Positions 44,768-52,758 of a DNA stretch of 64,000 nucleotides are shown piece after piece; position 1 is the stretch's first letter, and every line of letters begins with the position of its first letter. The position numbers and the translations under genes are program-made. The stretch is taken from positions 74,531 through 138,530 of the forward strand of contig CAJUQT010000003.1 of the NCBI GenBank assembly GCA_910588225.1. The letters run 5' to 3'. Source of the stretch: an uncultured Acetatifactor sp. GTDB lineage: Bacteria > Bacillota > Clostridia > Lachnospirales > Lachnospiraceae. The notes below the pieces were generated by a model. That model had not been told where the DNA came from. It made no database searches and worked only from the letters and a program-made list of their open reading frames with translations.

Positions 44768-47200
44768 ATGGAGAGAATACATATTTTATGGAACCGGGAC
44801 TGGAAATTCATGCATGGATATTTCCCGGATGCGGCGGGAGCGGAGTTTGATGATTCAGAATGGTACGACATCGGTCTGCCGCATTCTTTCGGAATTCCCT
44901 ATTTTATGGAAAAAGATTTTTATGTGGGTTACGGCTGCTATCGAAAACGGCTGTATATTGAAAAGGCGTGGCTGGGCCGGCGGATTCTTCTGGAGTTCCA
45001 GGGAGTTTTTCAGGAAACGGAAATCTATGTGAACGGAAGTCTGACCGGTACCCATAAAGGCGGCTATACCGCTTTTGTGACGGATATTACGGATGCCGTG
45101 ACGGCAGGGGAGAATATCGTGTTTATCAGAGTGAATAATCTCTGGAATCCCAGACTTGCGCCCAGGGCGGGAGAGCATGTGTTCAACGGAGGCATTTACC
45201 GGGATGTAAGTCTGATTGTGACAGACACGGTTCATGTGGCCTGGTACGGAACCTTTGTGACAACGCCGGAAATTTCCGGGGAACGGGCGACAGTGGAGAT
45301 TGCCACGGAAGTGGAAAATCAGGAAGCGTGTGAGGTGGGCTGCCGACTGATTTCTGTTATCCGGTACGAAGAACAGGAAGTGGCACGGGCAGAGGGAGAA
45401 CTGACAGTGGGAGCGGGGGAGACCGTGGTGCTTCGGCAGCGCACTGCCGTTCTGCAGCCGAAGCTCTGGAGCCCGGAAGCGCCCCGCTTATATCAGGCAG
45501 AGACCCTTGTGTATACAGAAGGGCAGCTGAGGGACCGGTATGAGACAACTTTCGGCATCCGCTGGTTTGCGTTCACTGCAGACAGGGGCTTTTTCCTGAA
45601 CGGGGAACATTATGAGATTCACGGGGCCAATGTTCATCAGGACCATGCGGGCTGGTCGGATGCCGTGACACATACGGGAATCACCCGGGACATCGGGATG
45701 GTGAAGGAATGCGGCATGAACTTTATAAGAGGCTCTCATTATCCGCATCACACTTTTTTCGCGGGGGAATGCGACAGACAGGGAGTGCTGTTCTGGTCGG
45801 AGAACTGTTTCTGGGGAACCGGAGGAGCGAAGGTGGAAGGATACTGGACTGCCAGCGCCTATCCGGTGAAAGAGGAGGACGAAGCGGAATTTGAGGAGAG
45901 CTGTGTCCGCTCTCTTACGGAAATGATCCGGACCAACCGGAATCATCCCAGTATTATTGTGTGGAGTATGTGCAACGAACCTTTTTTCACCGATGCGGCT
46001 ACAACGGACAAAGCGAAAGCACTGCTGAGAAAGTTGGTGGAGGTTTCTCACAGTCTGGATGCCACGAGACCTGCGGCCATCGGCGGCGCCCAGAGAGGCG
46101 GATTTGACACCCTGGGCGATCTGGCGGGCTATAACGGAGACGGCGCGGCGATTTTTCATGATCCGGGATTTCCCAGCTTTGTATCAGAATACGGGAGTAC
46201 GGTGGCAGACCGGCCGGGAACCTTTGCGTCCCGCTATACGGACGGGGTGGAGCAGCCGTATGCCTGGCGCAGCGGCAAGTCGCTCTGGTGCGCGTTCCAT
46301 CATGGCAGTATCCTGTATGATATGGGGCATATGGGAATCATTGATTATCACAGACTGCCGCTGGATGCCTGGTACTGGTACCGGGAGCAGCTGACGGGAA
46401 AGCCGCGGCCGGAGAGTGCGGTGGAGGGAGTTGCCCATGCGCTTACGCTTACCGCGGACCGGGAAGTTATCTCAGATGACGGAACGCAGGATACACAGCT
46501 GGCAGTGGCGCTTCTGGATGCGGAGGGCCGGCGTCTTTCCAATTCCTGCCAGGTGACACTGTCTGTGGTCAGCGGAGGTGGCAGATTTCCTACCGGAAAA
46601 CGTTTTGTAATGTCAGCGGAGAAAGGAAGCTTTCTGGACGGTCTGGGTGCCATTGAAATGCGGGGACTCTATGGAGGAGACACTGTGATACGGGCGGAGG
46701 CGGAAGGCGTGATTCCGGCGGAAATCCTCATTCATGTGAACGGAGAGGAAAAAAGAGAGGGAGCATTTGAGAATGAATTACTTCCGCCGCCCAGTGTGAT
46801 GAAGGCTCCAAAGGGAGAGAAACTTTATGAGATCGGCATAAACCGGCCGGTTTTCAGCAGCAGCGCGGCGGAAAAGTTCCCCGCCCGGAGTGTCACTGAC
46901 GGAAGCTGGGATACCTGCTGGTGTCCGGCGGAGAAGAGGGACGGAGAATGGATTATGGTGGATATGGAAGGCACAAAGGAAATCCGTGAGATTCGGATAA
47001 CCTTTGCGGAGATGGTGCATGGAGAATTTGAGGTGGCTCTGTCCGGGAACAGGGAGGGATTCGAAGTGCTTTATGCGTCCGGAGAGAGACCGGAGCTGAC
47101 CCATCTGACCTTAAAACCCCAGGACAAAGAGGCACGTTTTATCCGGATTCGCTTTTTGGAACAGGCGGTGGGTATTCGCAGGATGGAGATATTGGCGTAG
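44768..47200 (+). CDS. GH2 family beta-galactosidase-like enzyme with C-terminal discoidin domain
   Basis: The protein has 810 residues with an AGGAGAAG ribosome site. In order: sugar-binding jelly roll (about 10-165), immunoglobulin-like domain, TIM barrel with acid/base E404 (SMCNEPFF) and nucleophile E474 (VSEYGS), Ig-like segments, and a final F5/8 type C (CBM32-like) domain (SVTDGSWDTCWCPAE). The sequence lacks a signal peptide. The family covers beta-galactosidases, glucuronidases and others; the exact sugar is open. It is the only intact gene between 43.7 and 48.1 kb. Confidence 0.87.
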   Translation: MERIHILWNRDWKFMHGYFPDAAGAEFDDSEWYDIGLPHSFGIPYFMEKDFYVGYGCYRKRLYIEKAWLGRRILLEFQGVFQETEIYVNGSLTGTHKGGYTAFVTDITDAVTAGENIVFIRVNNLWNPRLAPRAGEHVFNGGIYRDVSLIVTDTVHVAWYGTFVTTPEISGERATVEIATEVENQEACEVGCRLISVIRYEEQEVARAEGELTVGAGETVVLRQRTAVLQPKLWSPEAPRLYQAETLVYTEGQLRDRYETTFGIRWFAFTADRGFFLNGEHYEIHGANVHQDHAGWSDAVTHTGITRDIGMVKECGMNFIRGSHYPHHTFFAGECDRQGVLFWSENCFWGTGGAKVEGYWTASAYPVKEEDEAEFEESCVRSLTEMIRTNRNHPSIIVWSMCNEPFFTDAATTDKAKALLRKLVEVSHSLDATRPAAIGGAQRGGFDTLGDLAGYNGDGAAIFHDPGFPSFVSEYGSTVADRPGTFASRYTDGVEQPYAWRSGKSLWCAFHHGSILYDMGHMGIIDYHRLPLDAWYWYREQLTGKPRPESAVEGVAHALTLTADREVISDDGTQDTQLAVALLDAEGRRLSNSCQVTLSVVSGGGRFPTGKRFVMSAEKGSFLDGLGAIEMRGLYGGDTVIRAEAEGVIPAEILIHVNGEEKREGAFENELLPPPSVMKAPKGEKLYEIGINRPVFSSSAAEKFPARSVTDGSWDTCWCPAEKRDGEWIMVDMEGTKEIREIRITFAEMVHGEFEVALSGNREGFEVLYASGERPELTHLTLKPQDKEARFIRIRFLEQAVGIRRMEILA

Positions 47201-47224
47201 AGGAGAGTGTGAAAAGGCGATGTT

Positions 47225-47473
47225 TCAGAACAGCAGTGAAGCGGAAGCGGTGTTCGAGGGCAGGTGTTCCTTTTCCGAAATTACATAGATGATATTCTCA
47301 CCGTTGACGGCTTCAAGCAGCTTTGTCGGGAAAGACTGCTTTGCGGCAGCTTTGCTTTTTTCCAGGCGAAGATAATTCCGGCCTGTATAAACCTGTGCAT
47401 GTATACTCTCTTTCAATTTGTCTGCAAGGGTGGATTTGCCTGTACAGCTCTCACCAAAAATTCCAATCACCAT
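47225..47473 (-). pseudogene. N-terminal fragment of a P-loop kinase
   Basis: The 82-residue frame starts MVIGIFGESCTGKSTLADKL with a Walker A motif and continues to NIIYVISEKEHLPSN, then ends in an unrelated SASLLF. Homologues are about 170 residues, so the second half has been lost at the junction with the GH2 gene. It follows the broken M29 gene on the same strand. Function of the parent family is unknown to me beyond nucleotide binding. Confidence 0.55.
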
Positions 47474-47529
47474 TGTTGTCTGCTCCTGTCAATTTTCTGC
47501 TCTGACTTTTTCATTGTTGTCCATTTATA

Positions 47530-48121
47530 TCATTGTTCTCCGGGTACAAGTATCGTGCCATGGCCGACAAAATCGATGTGATCCGAAGCCGCATTTGTGC
47601 CGCCGAACATATTATTGGCGCCGACGGCAATGTGAAAAGTGCCGCACATTTTTCTAACAAAACGGTATAACCGCACAGTTCCGTCACATTGGGGTTCATG
47701 CCAAAGCCCAGCTCGCAGACAACTTTGTTCTCCAGCGGCTGTTTCTCGAAAAAGACGGTGATTTCGGGATGGCTGCTGCCGCTTACCTGCCCGTCCGCAA
47801 TATGCAGCAGAACCTGCTCGTATTTTGTGCCGTCAAGGTAGAAAGCTTCAAAATAAACTGTTCCCCGGGTTTTGTCCTCCACGGGAACAAATCAAAATAT
47901 TGCTCATTGTAACAGCTTTCTTTTGCTGTGAGGAAGATGTCCCGATTTACAGATCGAGACTGCTGCAGCAATACGGGTGTGGCCCCTGTCTCCGCCACAG
48001 CTGTCATGAAATTGTTTGCAATCTCCTTGTCAGCGTCCTCTCCCCAGAAATGAATCAGGATCATTTCACCGGAAGAGACACCGCTGGCTTTCACAATTTT
48101 AGATACAATTTTTCTGTCCAT
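47530..48121 (-). pseudogene. M29 aminopeptidase gene, internally deleted and frameshifted
   Basis: The start is intact (MDRKIVSKIVKASGVSSGEM ... KESCYNEQYFDLFP, GGAGG upstream of 48121). It then jumps, in another frame, to EDKTRGTVYFEAFYLDG ... VVCELGFGMNPNVTELCGYT, and after a further shift to TFHIAVGANNMFGGTNAASD and VGHGTILVPGEQ with a stop at 47530-47532. Full-length clostridial M29-like proteins are about 360 residues; here roughly 160 in the middle are missing. The catalytic metal sites are incomplete, so it is dead. Confidence 0.75.
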
Positions 48122-48317
48122 TTATCTTAAACCTCCAATCTGAATTTGATTATATCATTACACTATTGAAAAAATAAGTTTAATTTTATGATTATAAAAA
48201 TAAATTTTCGGATGATGGCTGTTTTTCCATAAACTGCCTGGAAGCATACAATGAAAGGGCCAAAACCGGGGCAGATGCATTTCAGCCCTGTCTAACAGCA
48301 TTCCGGAGGCACATATA

Positions 48318-48345
48318 TTGTGATATTCTGTGCGCATGATATAAT
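48318..48345 (+). promoter_or_regulatory. Promoter of the LytTR-ABC operon
   Basis: TTGTGA (48318-48323) and TATAAT (48340-48345) are 16 bp apart, 35 bp before ATG 48381. The 48122-48317 stretch upstream is AT-rich and shows no gene. Confidence 0.65.
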
Positions 48346-48380
48346 GACCTTAAAATATTCCGGAGAAAAGGGAACAGATC

Positions 48381-48833
48381 ATGAGGATAACGCTGCAGAA
48401 AGTGGATGCGGAAGAGGAAGAAGTCATTATCAGATATCGGGAAATGACCCGGGAGGTATTGGATGTGGTCAGATTGCTTTCCGGCGGTGGGCGCAGGCTG
48501 TCGGGTGTGAAAGAGGACGGGGAAGCGAGGTATTATTTTACTCCGGAAGAAGTCTATTACTTTGAGAGCGTGGACGGTCGTCTATATGCCTATCTGGAGA
48601 AGGCTGTTTACCGGATCAGAGAAAGTCTGGAAGATATCTCAGAGCAGTATGCAGAGCTGGGGATTGTCCGATGTTCCAGGACCATGGCGGTGAATCTGTA
48701 TCAGGTGGAGTGGCTGAAAAGTCAGCCGGGAGGGCGGATTCTGGCATCGCTCAGGAACGGAGAGAACATTGTCATATCCAGAAGATATGCGGGAGAGCTG
48801 CGGAGACAGCTGCGGAGAGGAGACGGAGTATGA
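48381..48833 (+). CDS. LytTR-family DNA-binding regulator
   Basis: The protein has 150 residues. The LytTR domain occupies the C-terminal 100 residues (EVYYFESVDGRLYAYLEKAV, VRCSRTMAVNLYQVEWLKSQ, RNGENIVISRRYAGELRRQL). No receiver domain is present, which is the rule for LytTR proteins paired with DUF3021 membrane proteins. Its stop overlaps the DUF3021 start (ATGA, 48830-48833). It probably activates its own operon, held in check by the membrane partner. Confidence 0.88.
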   Translation: MRITLQKVDAEEEEVIIRYREMTREVLDVVRLLSGGGRRLSGVKEDGEARYYFTPEEVYYFESVDGRLYAYLEKAVYRIRESLEDISEQYAELGIVRCSRTMAVNLYQVEWLKSQPGGRILASLRNGENIVISRRYAGELRRQLRRGDGV

Positions 48834-49396
48834 AAGAGGGGCATGAAGAACATATACGGAGGGACTGGAAGGCAGGGGGGGAAGAAGTTGAGAGAGTATG
48901 TCAAAAAAAGAACGAAGAGGAATCAGGGGAAATGCGGTGCAGCAGAAAAAAGGAAAAGTGGCTTCACTGGCTGGGAACGGAAGTTGCCGTGGAATATAAG
49001 GCCTGCCTTTACTTTTTTGTAATTCTTTTCTATTATTCTATATATCAGGTTACCGGGGAAATTTATACGGTCAGTCTGGTACATATGATGGAGATGATTT
49101 TTGCGACTTATGGAATGGGATATCTGCAGGTGTTAGCTCTGGACAATTTTGACGAGGCAGAACATTTTCGGAGGAAGGAACTGGCTCTGTCTCTGCTTTG
49201 CGCCGCATTATATACGGCTGTCAGTTACCTTTTAGAGTGGTTTGACAGGGAGGTATTGGCTACAGGAGGATTTTTTATTTACTGTATGGCGGCTTATGGA
49301 TGCGCTTATCTGGCCAATAAGTGGAAACGATATGTGGACACAAAGAGGCTGAATGCAATGCTTCGGGCTTATCAGAAAGGGGAGAAAAAGGAATGA
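48830..49396 (+). CDS. DUF3021-type membrane protein
   Basis: The protein has 188 residues: a 55-residue charged cytosolic lead, then four membrane helices (ACLYFFVILFYYSIYQVTG, MMEMIFATYGMGYLQVLAL, LALSLLCAALYTAVSYLL, GGFFIYCMAAYGCAYLA). The order of short helices after a LytTR gene matches DUF3021, thought to bind and inhibit the LytTR regulator at the membrane. It is translationally coupled on both sides. The long cytosolic N-terminus is unusual; an internal ATG could give a shorter form. Confidence 0.78.
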   Translation: MKEGHEEHIRRDWKAGGEEVERVCQKKNEEESGEMRCSRKKEKWLHWLGTEVAVEYKACLYFFVILFYYSIYQVTGEIYTVSLVHMMEMIFATYGMGYLQVLALDNFDEAEHFRRKELALSLLCAALYTAVSYLLEWFDREVLATGGFFIYCMAAYGCAYLANKWKRYVDTKRLNAMLRAYQKGEKKE

Positions 49397-50283
49397 CATG
49401 TGCCATAGAGACGAGAAATCTGACAAAAAATTACGGTGGGAACAGGGGGATCAGGAATGTGAATCTGGTTGTGGAGGAGGGGGATATTTTCGGATATCTG
49501 GGGCCCAACGGCGCCGGAAAATCCACCTCTATCCGCTGTCTGCTGGGCATGATACATCCCACATCCGGCCAGGCGTATGTGCTGGGGAAGCAGGTGGGAA
49601 GAGAGCAGACAGAGATTTTGAAGTGTACAGGCTACATGCCGTCGGAAGCTTTTTTTTATCCGTCTATGAGTGTGGATGAAGTGATTCGATATGCGGCAAA
49701 GGTGCGTGGACTGGATTGCGGCGGTGAGGCGAACCGGCTGTGTGACAGATTGGAAGTGGACAGAAAGAAGAAAATCGGACAACTGTCCCTGGGAAACCGG
49801 AAAAAGGTGGGAATTGTGTGTGCGCTGCAGCATAAGCCGGATTTGATTATTATGGACGAGCCAACTTCGGGGCTGGACCCGCTGATGCAGGAGGCATTTT
49901 TTGCGTTGCTGATGGAGAGAAACCGGGAAGGAGCCACCTGTTTTCTTTCTTCCCATGTACTGCAGGAGGTAAAACGGTACTGCAGGAATGCGGGCATCAT
50001 CAGGGATGGGGAACTGGTAAAGGTGGAATCTGTGGAGAAGCTGACGAAGACTAACCTGCGCAGGGTAAAGGTGGCTGTACCGGAAGCGTTGCAGGGGCTG
50101 CTGCTGGAGAGGCTGGCCGGTGTGGAAGGAATGTCGGAAATGACCAGGCGGGGAGTGGAGATTTCCTTTTCCTGTCGGGGAGAGATGAAGAGGCTGCTGG
50201 AAGCGCTGGACGGCATGGAGATCGAAGATTTGCTGATTGCGGAGCCTTCTCTGGAGGAAGTGTTTCTGCATTTTTATGACTGA
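49393..50283 (+). CDS. ABC exporter ATP-binding protein
   Basis: The protein has 296 residues. Walker A is LGPNGAGKSTS (residues 36-46), signature LSLGNRKKVGIV (LSLGN replaces LSGGQ), Walker B LIIMDEPTSGLDP, and H-loop FLSSHVLQEV. ATG 49393 overlaps the DUF3021 stop (ATGA). A C-terminal extension of about 80 residues is typical of this exporter group. It works with the permease encoded 12 bp downstream. Confidence 0.9.
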   Translation: MTCAIETRNLTKNYGGNRGIRNVNLVVEEGDIFGYLGPNGAGKSTSIRCLLGMIHPTSGQAYVLGKQVGREQTEILKCTGYMPSEAFFYPSMSVDEVIRYAAKVRGLDCGGEANRLCDRLEVDRKKKIGQLSLGNRKKVGIVCALQHKPDLIIMDEPTSGLDPLMQEAFFALLMERNREGATCFLSSHVLQEVKRYCRNAGIIRDGELVKVESVEKLTKTNLRRVKVAVPEALQGLLLERLAGVEGMSEMTRRGVEISFSCRGEMKRLLEALDGMEIEDLLIAEPSLEEVFLHFYD

Positions 50284-50295
50284 GGGAGGAAACAT

Positions 50296-51081
50296 ATGTA
50301 TTTATTCTGGCAGGAATGTAAAATGAACTTAAAGATGCTGCTGATCTGGGCATTTTGTGTGGGAGGACTGAGTCTCGGCTGTTTGTGTCTGTACGACAGT
50401 GTGGCAGATTCCGTGGGGAAGATGTCGGATGCCTTTGCCAACATGGGGGCATTTTCGGAGGCGCTGGGCATGGATAAGCTGGGAATCGGTACACTGGAAG
50501 GTTATTATGCCGTGGAGATCTGTATTCTGATTTCTCTGGGAGGCGCCATGTTTGCCGCCATGTTGGGGGCAGGAATGATGGCAAAGGAGGAAGAAGGACA
50601 TACTTGCGAATTCCTGAATGCGCTTCCGCTGGGGAGAGGAAGAATTATCGGGGAAAAGTATGCCGCCATGTTCGTATTGCTGGCAGCATTTCATGGAATC
50701 AGTGTGGTCTGCAGTCTGGCCGGGTTTGCCTGGATGGGCAGTATGCCGGATGTGGGGCATTTTGCCAAATATCATGGGGCGGTGTTCCTGATGTGCCTGG
50801 AAATGGGGACTGTTTGTTTTCTGTTGTCTGCGCTGCAAAGCAGGAAACCGCTGGGACTGTCCATTGGCATTGCCGTGCTTTTCTATCTGCTGGACCTGTT
50901 TGGGAGAGTGATTCCCGCGCTGAGGAAACTGAAAGTGCTGAATCCTTTCTCTTACAGCAACGGGGCAGATATTTTCTCTGAGGTAAAAGCGCCGGCCGGC
51001 GCCTGGGCTGTGGGTGCGGGAGTGACGATTCTGGCGCTGGGACTGGCTGTGTGGGCATATCGGAGAAGGGATTTGGTTTGA
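50296..51081 (+). CDS. ABC-2 type permease
   Basis: The protein has 261 residues and six hydrophobic segments (LLIWAFCVGGLSLGCLCLY, AMFAAMLGAGMMAKEEEGHT, AAFHGISVVCSLAGFAW, GLSIGIAVLFYLLDLFGRV). The MMAKEEEGHTCEFLNALPLG loop is the coupling helix that contacts the ATPase in this family. It closes the LytTR-DUF3021-ABC operon. Such exporters handle peptides or envelope-active drugs; the cargo here is unknown. The promoter of the next gene overlaps its stop codon. Confidence 0.85.
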   Translation: MYLFWQECKMNLKMLLIWAFCVGGLSLGCLCLYDSVADSVGKMSDAFANMGAFSEALGMDKLGIGTLEGYYAVEICILISLGGAMFAAMLGAGMMAKEEEGHTCEFLNALPLGRGRIIGEKYAAMFVLLAAFHGISVVCSLAGFAWMGSMPDVGHFAKYHGAVFLMCLEMGTVCFLLSALQSRKPLGLSIGIAVLFYLLDLFGRVIPALRKLKVLNPFSYSNGADIFSEVKAPAGAWAVGAGVTILALGLAVWAYRRRDLV

Positions 51082-51106
51082 CACAGCTTTTCGGGAATGG
51101 TATACT
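51078..51106 (+). promoter_or_regulatory. Consensus promoter for the ArsR-type gene
   Basis: TTGACA (51078-51083) and TATACT (51101-51106) are exactly 17 bp apart, with an extended TGG before the -10. The -35 lies on the permease stop codon. Confidence 0.75.
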
Positions 51107-51173
51107 TGACAATATGGTAATTCGGGATTTGGATTAAATCACATTGACAGAATAAAAGGGAGGAAGCGCAGAT

Positions 51174-51518
51174 ATGGAAGAAAACGCATATATTCATGTG
51201 GACCACAGAATCCTGAAACAAATAGACGAGAACATGCCTCCCGAGGAAGAGCTGCAGGACCTGGCGGAATTTTTCAAGGTGTTCGGGGATGGGACAAGGC
51301 TGAAGATTCTGTATGTGCTTCTTACAGCCGAGATGTGTGTGTATGACATTGCGGCAGTCCTAAATATGTCTCAGTCGGCGATTTCTCATCAGCTGCGGGT
51401 ACTGAAGCAGATGGATCTGGTAAAAAACCGCCGGGAGGGCAAGACGATATTTTATTCCCTGGCAGATTCCCATATTGTAACCATTCTCAGCCAGGGACTG
51501 GACCATATTGAAGAGTGA
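51174..51518 (+). CDS. ArsR/SmtB-family winged-helix regulator
   Basis: The protein has 114 residues, GGGAGG 12 bp upstream. The winged helix reads FFKVFGDGTRLKILYVLL, then MCVYDIAAVLNMSQSAISHQ and LRVLKQMDLVKNRREGKTIF. DSHIVTILSQGLDHIEE at the end holds Asp-His and His-Glu residues placed like the alpha-5 metal site of CzrA/SmtB proteins. That suggests zinc or cobalt sensing. No metal transporter gene is adjacent, so its target is elsewhere or is itself. Confidence 0.85.
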   Translation: MEENAYIHVDHRILKQIDENMPPEEELQDLAEFFKVFGDGTRLKILYVLLTAEMCVYDIAAVLNMSQSAISHQLRVLKQMDLVKNRREGKTIFYSLADSHIVTILSQGLDHIEE

Positions 51519-51576
51519 AGATGCTTTTCACAGTAGTAAACCGGATGCTGTGAGGTGCAGCAGAACCGTGAGGAAA

Positions 51577-51604
51577 GAAGCCGCCAGGATTACTGTGCGG
51601 CTTC
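51577..51604 (-). terminator. Hairpin terminator of the DUF5050 gene
   Basis: GAAGCCGC (51577-51584) and GCGGCTTC (51597-51604) form an 8-bp stem, followed on the minus strand by TTTCC. One arm contains the final codons of the DUF5050 gene. Confidence 0.6.
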
Positions 51605-52603
51605 TCTTGCCCCATGGAAGGCCTCATAACTGCTGCTGCCAAGAGGGGAATGATACAATGTGAAATTATCTCCGAACTGCTGGAAATAGACATACTGAGA
51701 GGTCATGTTGATTCTGGTATAATTGCCTTCTGCAACAGCCTTTGCCTCGGTGCCATCCGTGCGCATACACATCAGCTTTGCGTCGGCACCGTTTTTTTGA
51801 TAGTAGATATAACCGCCGCTGACGTTGAAGCAGTCGGCTCTGTCCTGTGTCAGCACTTCTATCACATCCTGCGTCTGGGAATACCGGCATATTCTGTAGT
51901 CATTGGCCACATCCATGTAATAGATATAATCCCCGTCAATAATCGGATACCAGATATTTCCTTTCCAGATTTCACGAGAGACATCGGTGGCAGTGTCCAG
52001 ACTGTAGAGATAGTGATCGCCCTGGGTACCGTTGTAATAAATGCTGCCATTGTGCGCACAGGCAGGGTTGATAAGATAATCAGCCAGTATCACCTGATCG
52101 GTATTGTTGATTTTCATTTTATAAAAGGAAGGACCGGCCTTGGTGGATGTGAGCAGATACAGATAATTGTCCACCAGCTGACCTGTTACCACCACATCAT
52201 TGGTCAGAGCCTCGGCATTGCTTCCGTTCAGCCTGCTGCGCTGAAAGGATTTGATTCCCAGAGCATCACCGAAATCGGTGATTGCAGCAGAATTGCCGGT
52301 ATGGAAATAGTACAGGTACTTACCGCCAGCCAGAATATTGCGTACTTCCAGCCCGTTTATCCGGCGGATATTACTTTCGTCCGGATTCATGGCAAAAAGC
52401 CCGCCGCCGGGAAAGCTATTGTAGAAATATACTGTGCCGTCATATTCGCAGAAGTATCCGTCATTGTTCAGATTCCCCGCCGTATTGCCCACGGTTCCCG
52501 TCGGATTCATTGCGACGCGCTGGGAAAGTATGAGCAGAACTGCCACAGAGACCAGAAGAAGACATGCGATGACAGATAATGTAATTTTTGCTGCTTTGTT
52601 CAT
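51590..52603 (-). CDS. DUF5050-type beta-propeller protein with N-terminal membrane anchor
   Basis: The protein has 337 residues from ATG 52603 (GGAGG upstream; an in-frame ATG 12 bp earlier is less well placed). An N-terminal helix ITLSVIACLLLVSVAVLLIL anchors it, with the bulk outside the cell. The repeated YLYYFHTG, YLYLLTST, SIYYNGTQG, YIYYMDVAND and YIYYQKNG units are characteristic of DUF5050 propeller blades. Ligands are unknown. A perfect 15-bp palindrome lies in its promoter region. Confidence 0.8.
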   Translation of the reverse strand: MNKAAKITLSVIACLLLVSVAVLLILSQRVAMNPTGTVGNTAGNLNNDGYFCEYDGTVYFYNSFPGGGLFAMNPDESNIRRINGLEVRNILAGGKYLYYFHTGNSAAITDFGDALGIKSFQRSRLNGSNAEALTNDVVVTGQLVDNYLYLLTSTKAGPSFYKMKINNTDQVILADYLINPACAHNGSIYYNGTQGDHYLYSLDTATDVSREIWKGNIWYPIIDGDYIYYMDVANDYRICRYSQTQDVIEVLTQDRADCFNVSGGYIYYQKNGADAKLMCMRTDGTEAKAVAEGNYTRINMTSQYVYFQQFGDNFTLYHSPLGSSSYEAFHGAREAAQ

Positions 52604-52621
52604 AAAAACCTCCACTTGAAT

Positions 52622-52636
52622 GTTTGACAGTCAAAC
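52622..52636. promoter_or_regulatory. 15-bp palindrome upstream of the DUF5050 gene
   Basis: GTTTGACAGTCAAAC is a perfect 7-1-7 palindrome located about 20 bp before the DUF5050 start codon and next to a minus-strand TATAGT. It is a candidate regulator site; the regulator is not known. Confidence 0.5.
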
Positions 52637-52683
52637 TGTTAAACTATAATTGTAAAGTTATTTTACACCCCTTTTCGCTTGCT

Positions 52684-52705
52684 ATCAAGCTTGATTTGGT
52701 ATAAT
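52684..52705 (+). promoter_or_regulatory. pheA promoter region with palindrome
   Basis: An extended -10 TGGTATAAT ends at 52705. Directly upstream ATCAAGCTTGAT (52684-52695) is a perfect 12-bp palindrome in the spacer, possibly an operator. No leader peptide or attenuator is visible in the 50 bp before the start. Confidence 0.5.
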
Positions 52706-52758
52706 ATAGAAAAAAGAATTTATTTTGTGATACAGATGAAGCAAAGGAGCCGGGTAGG

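Noticed and set aside
48122..48317. Possible gene or regulatory RNA between the M29 pseudogene and the LytTR promoter
   Set aside because: AT-rich, no open frame with a ribosome site, and no stable hairpin found beyond the two flanking promoters.
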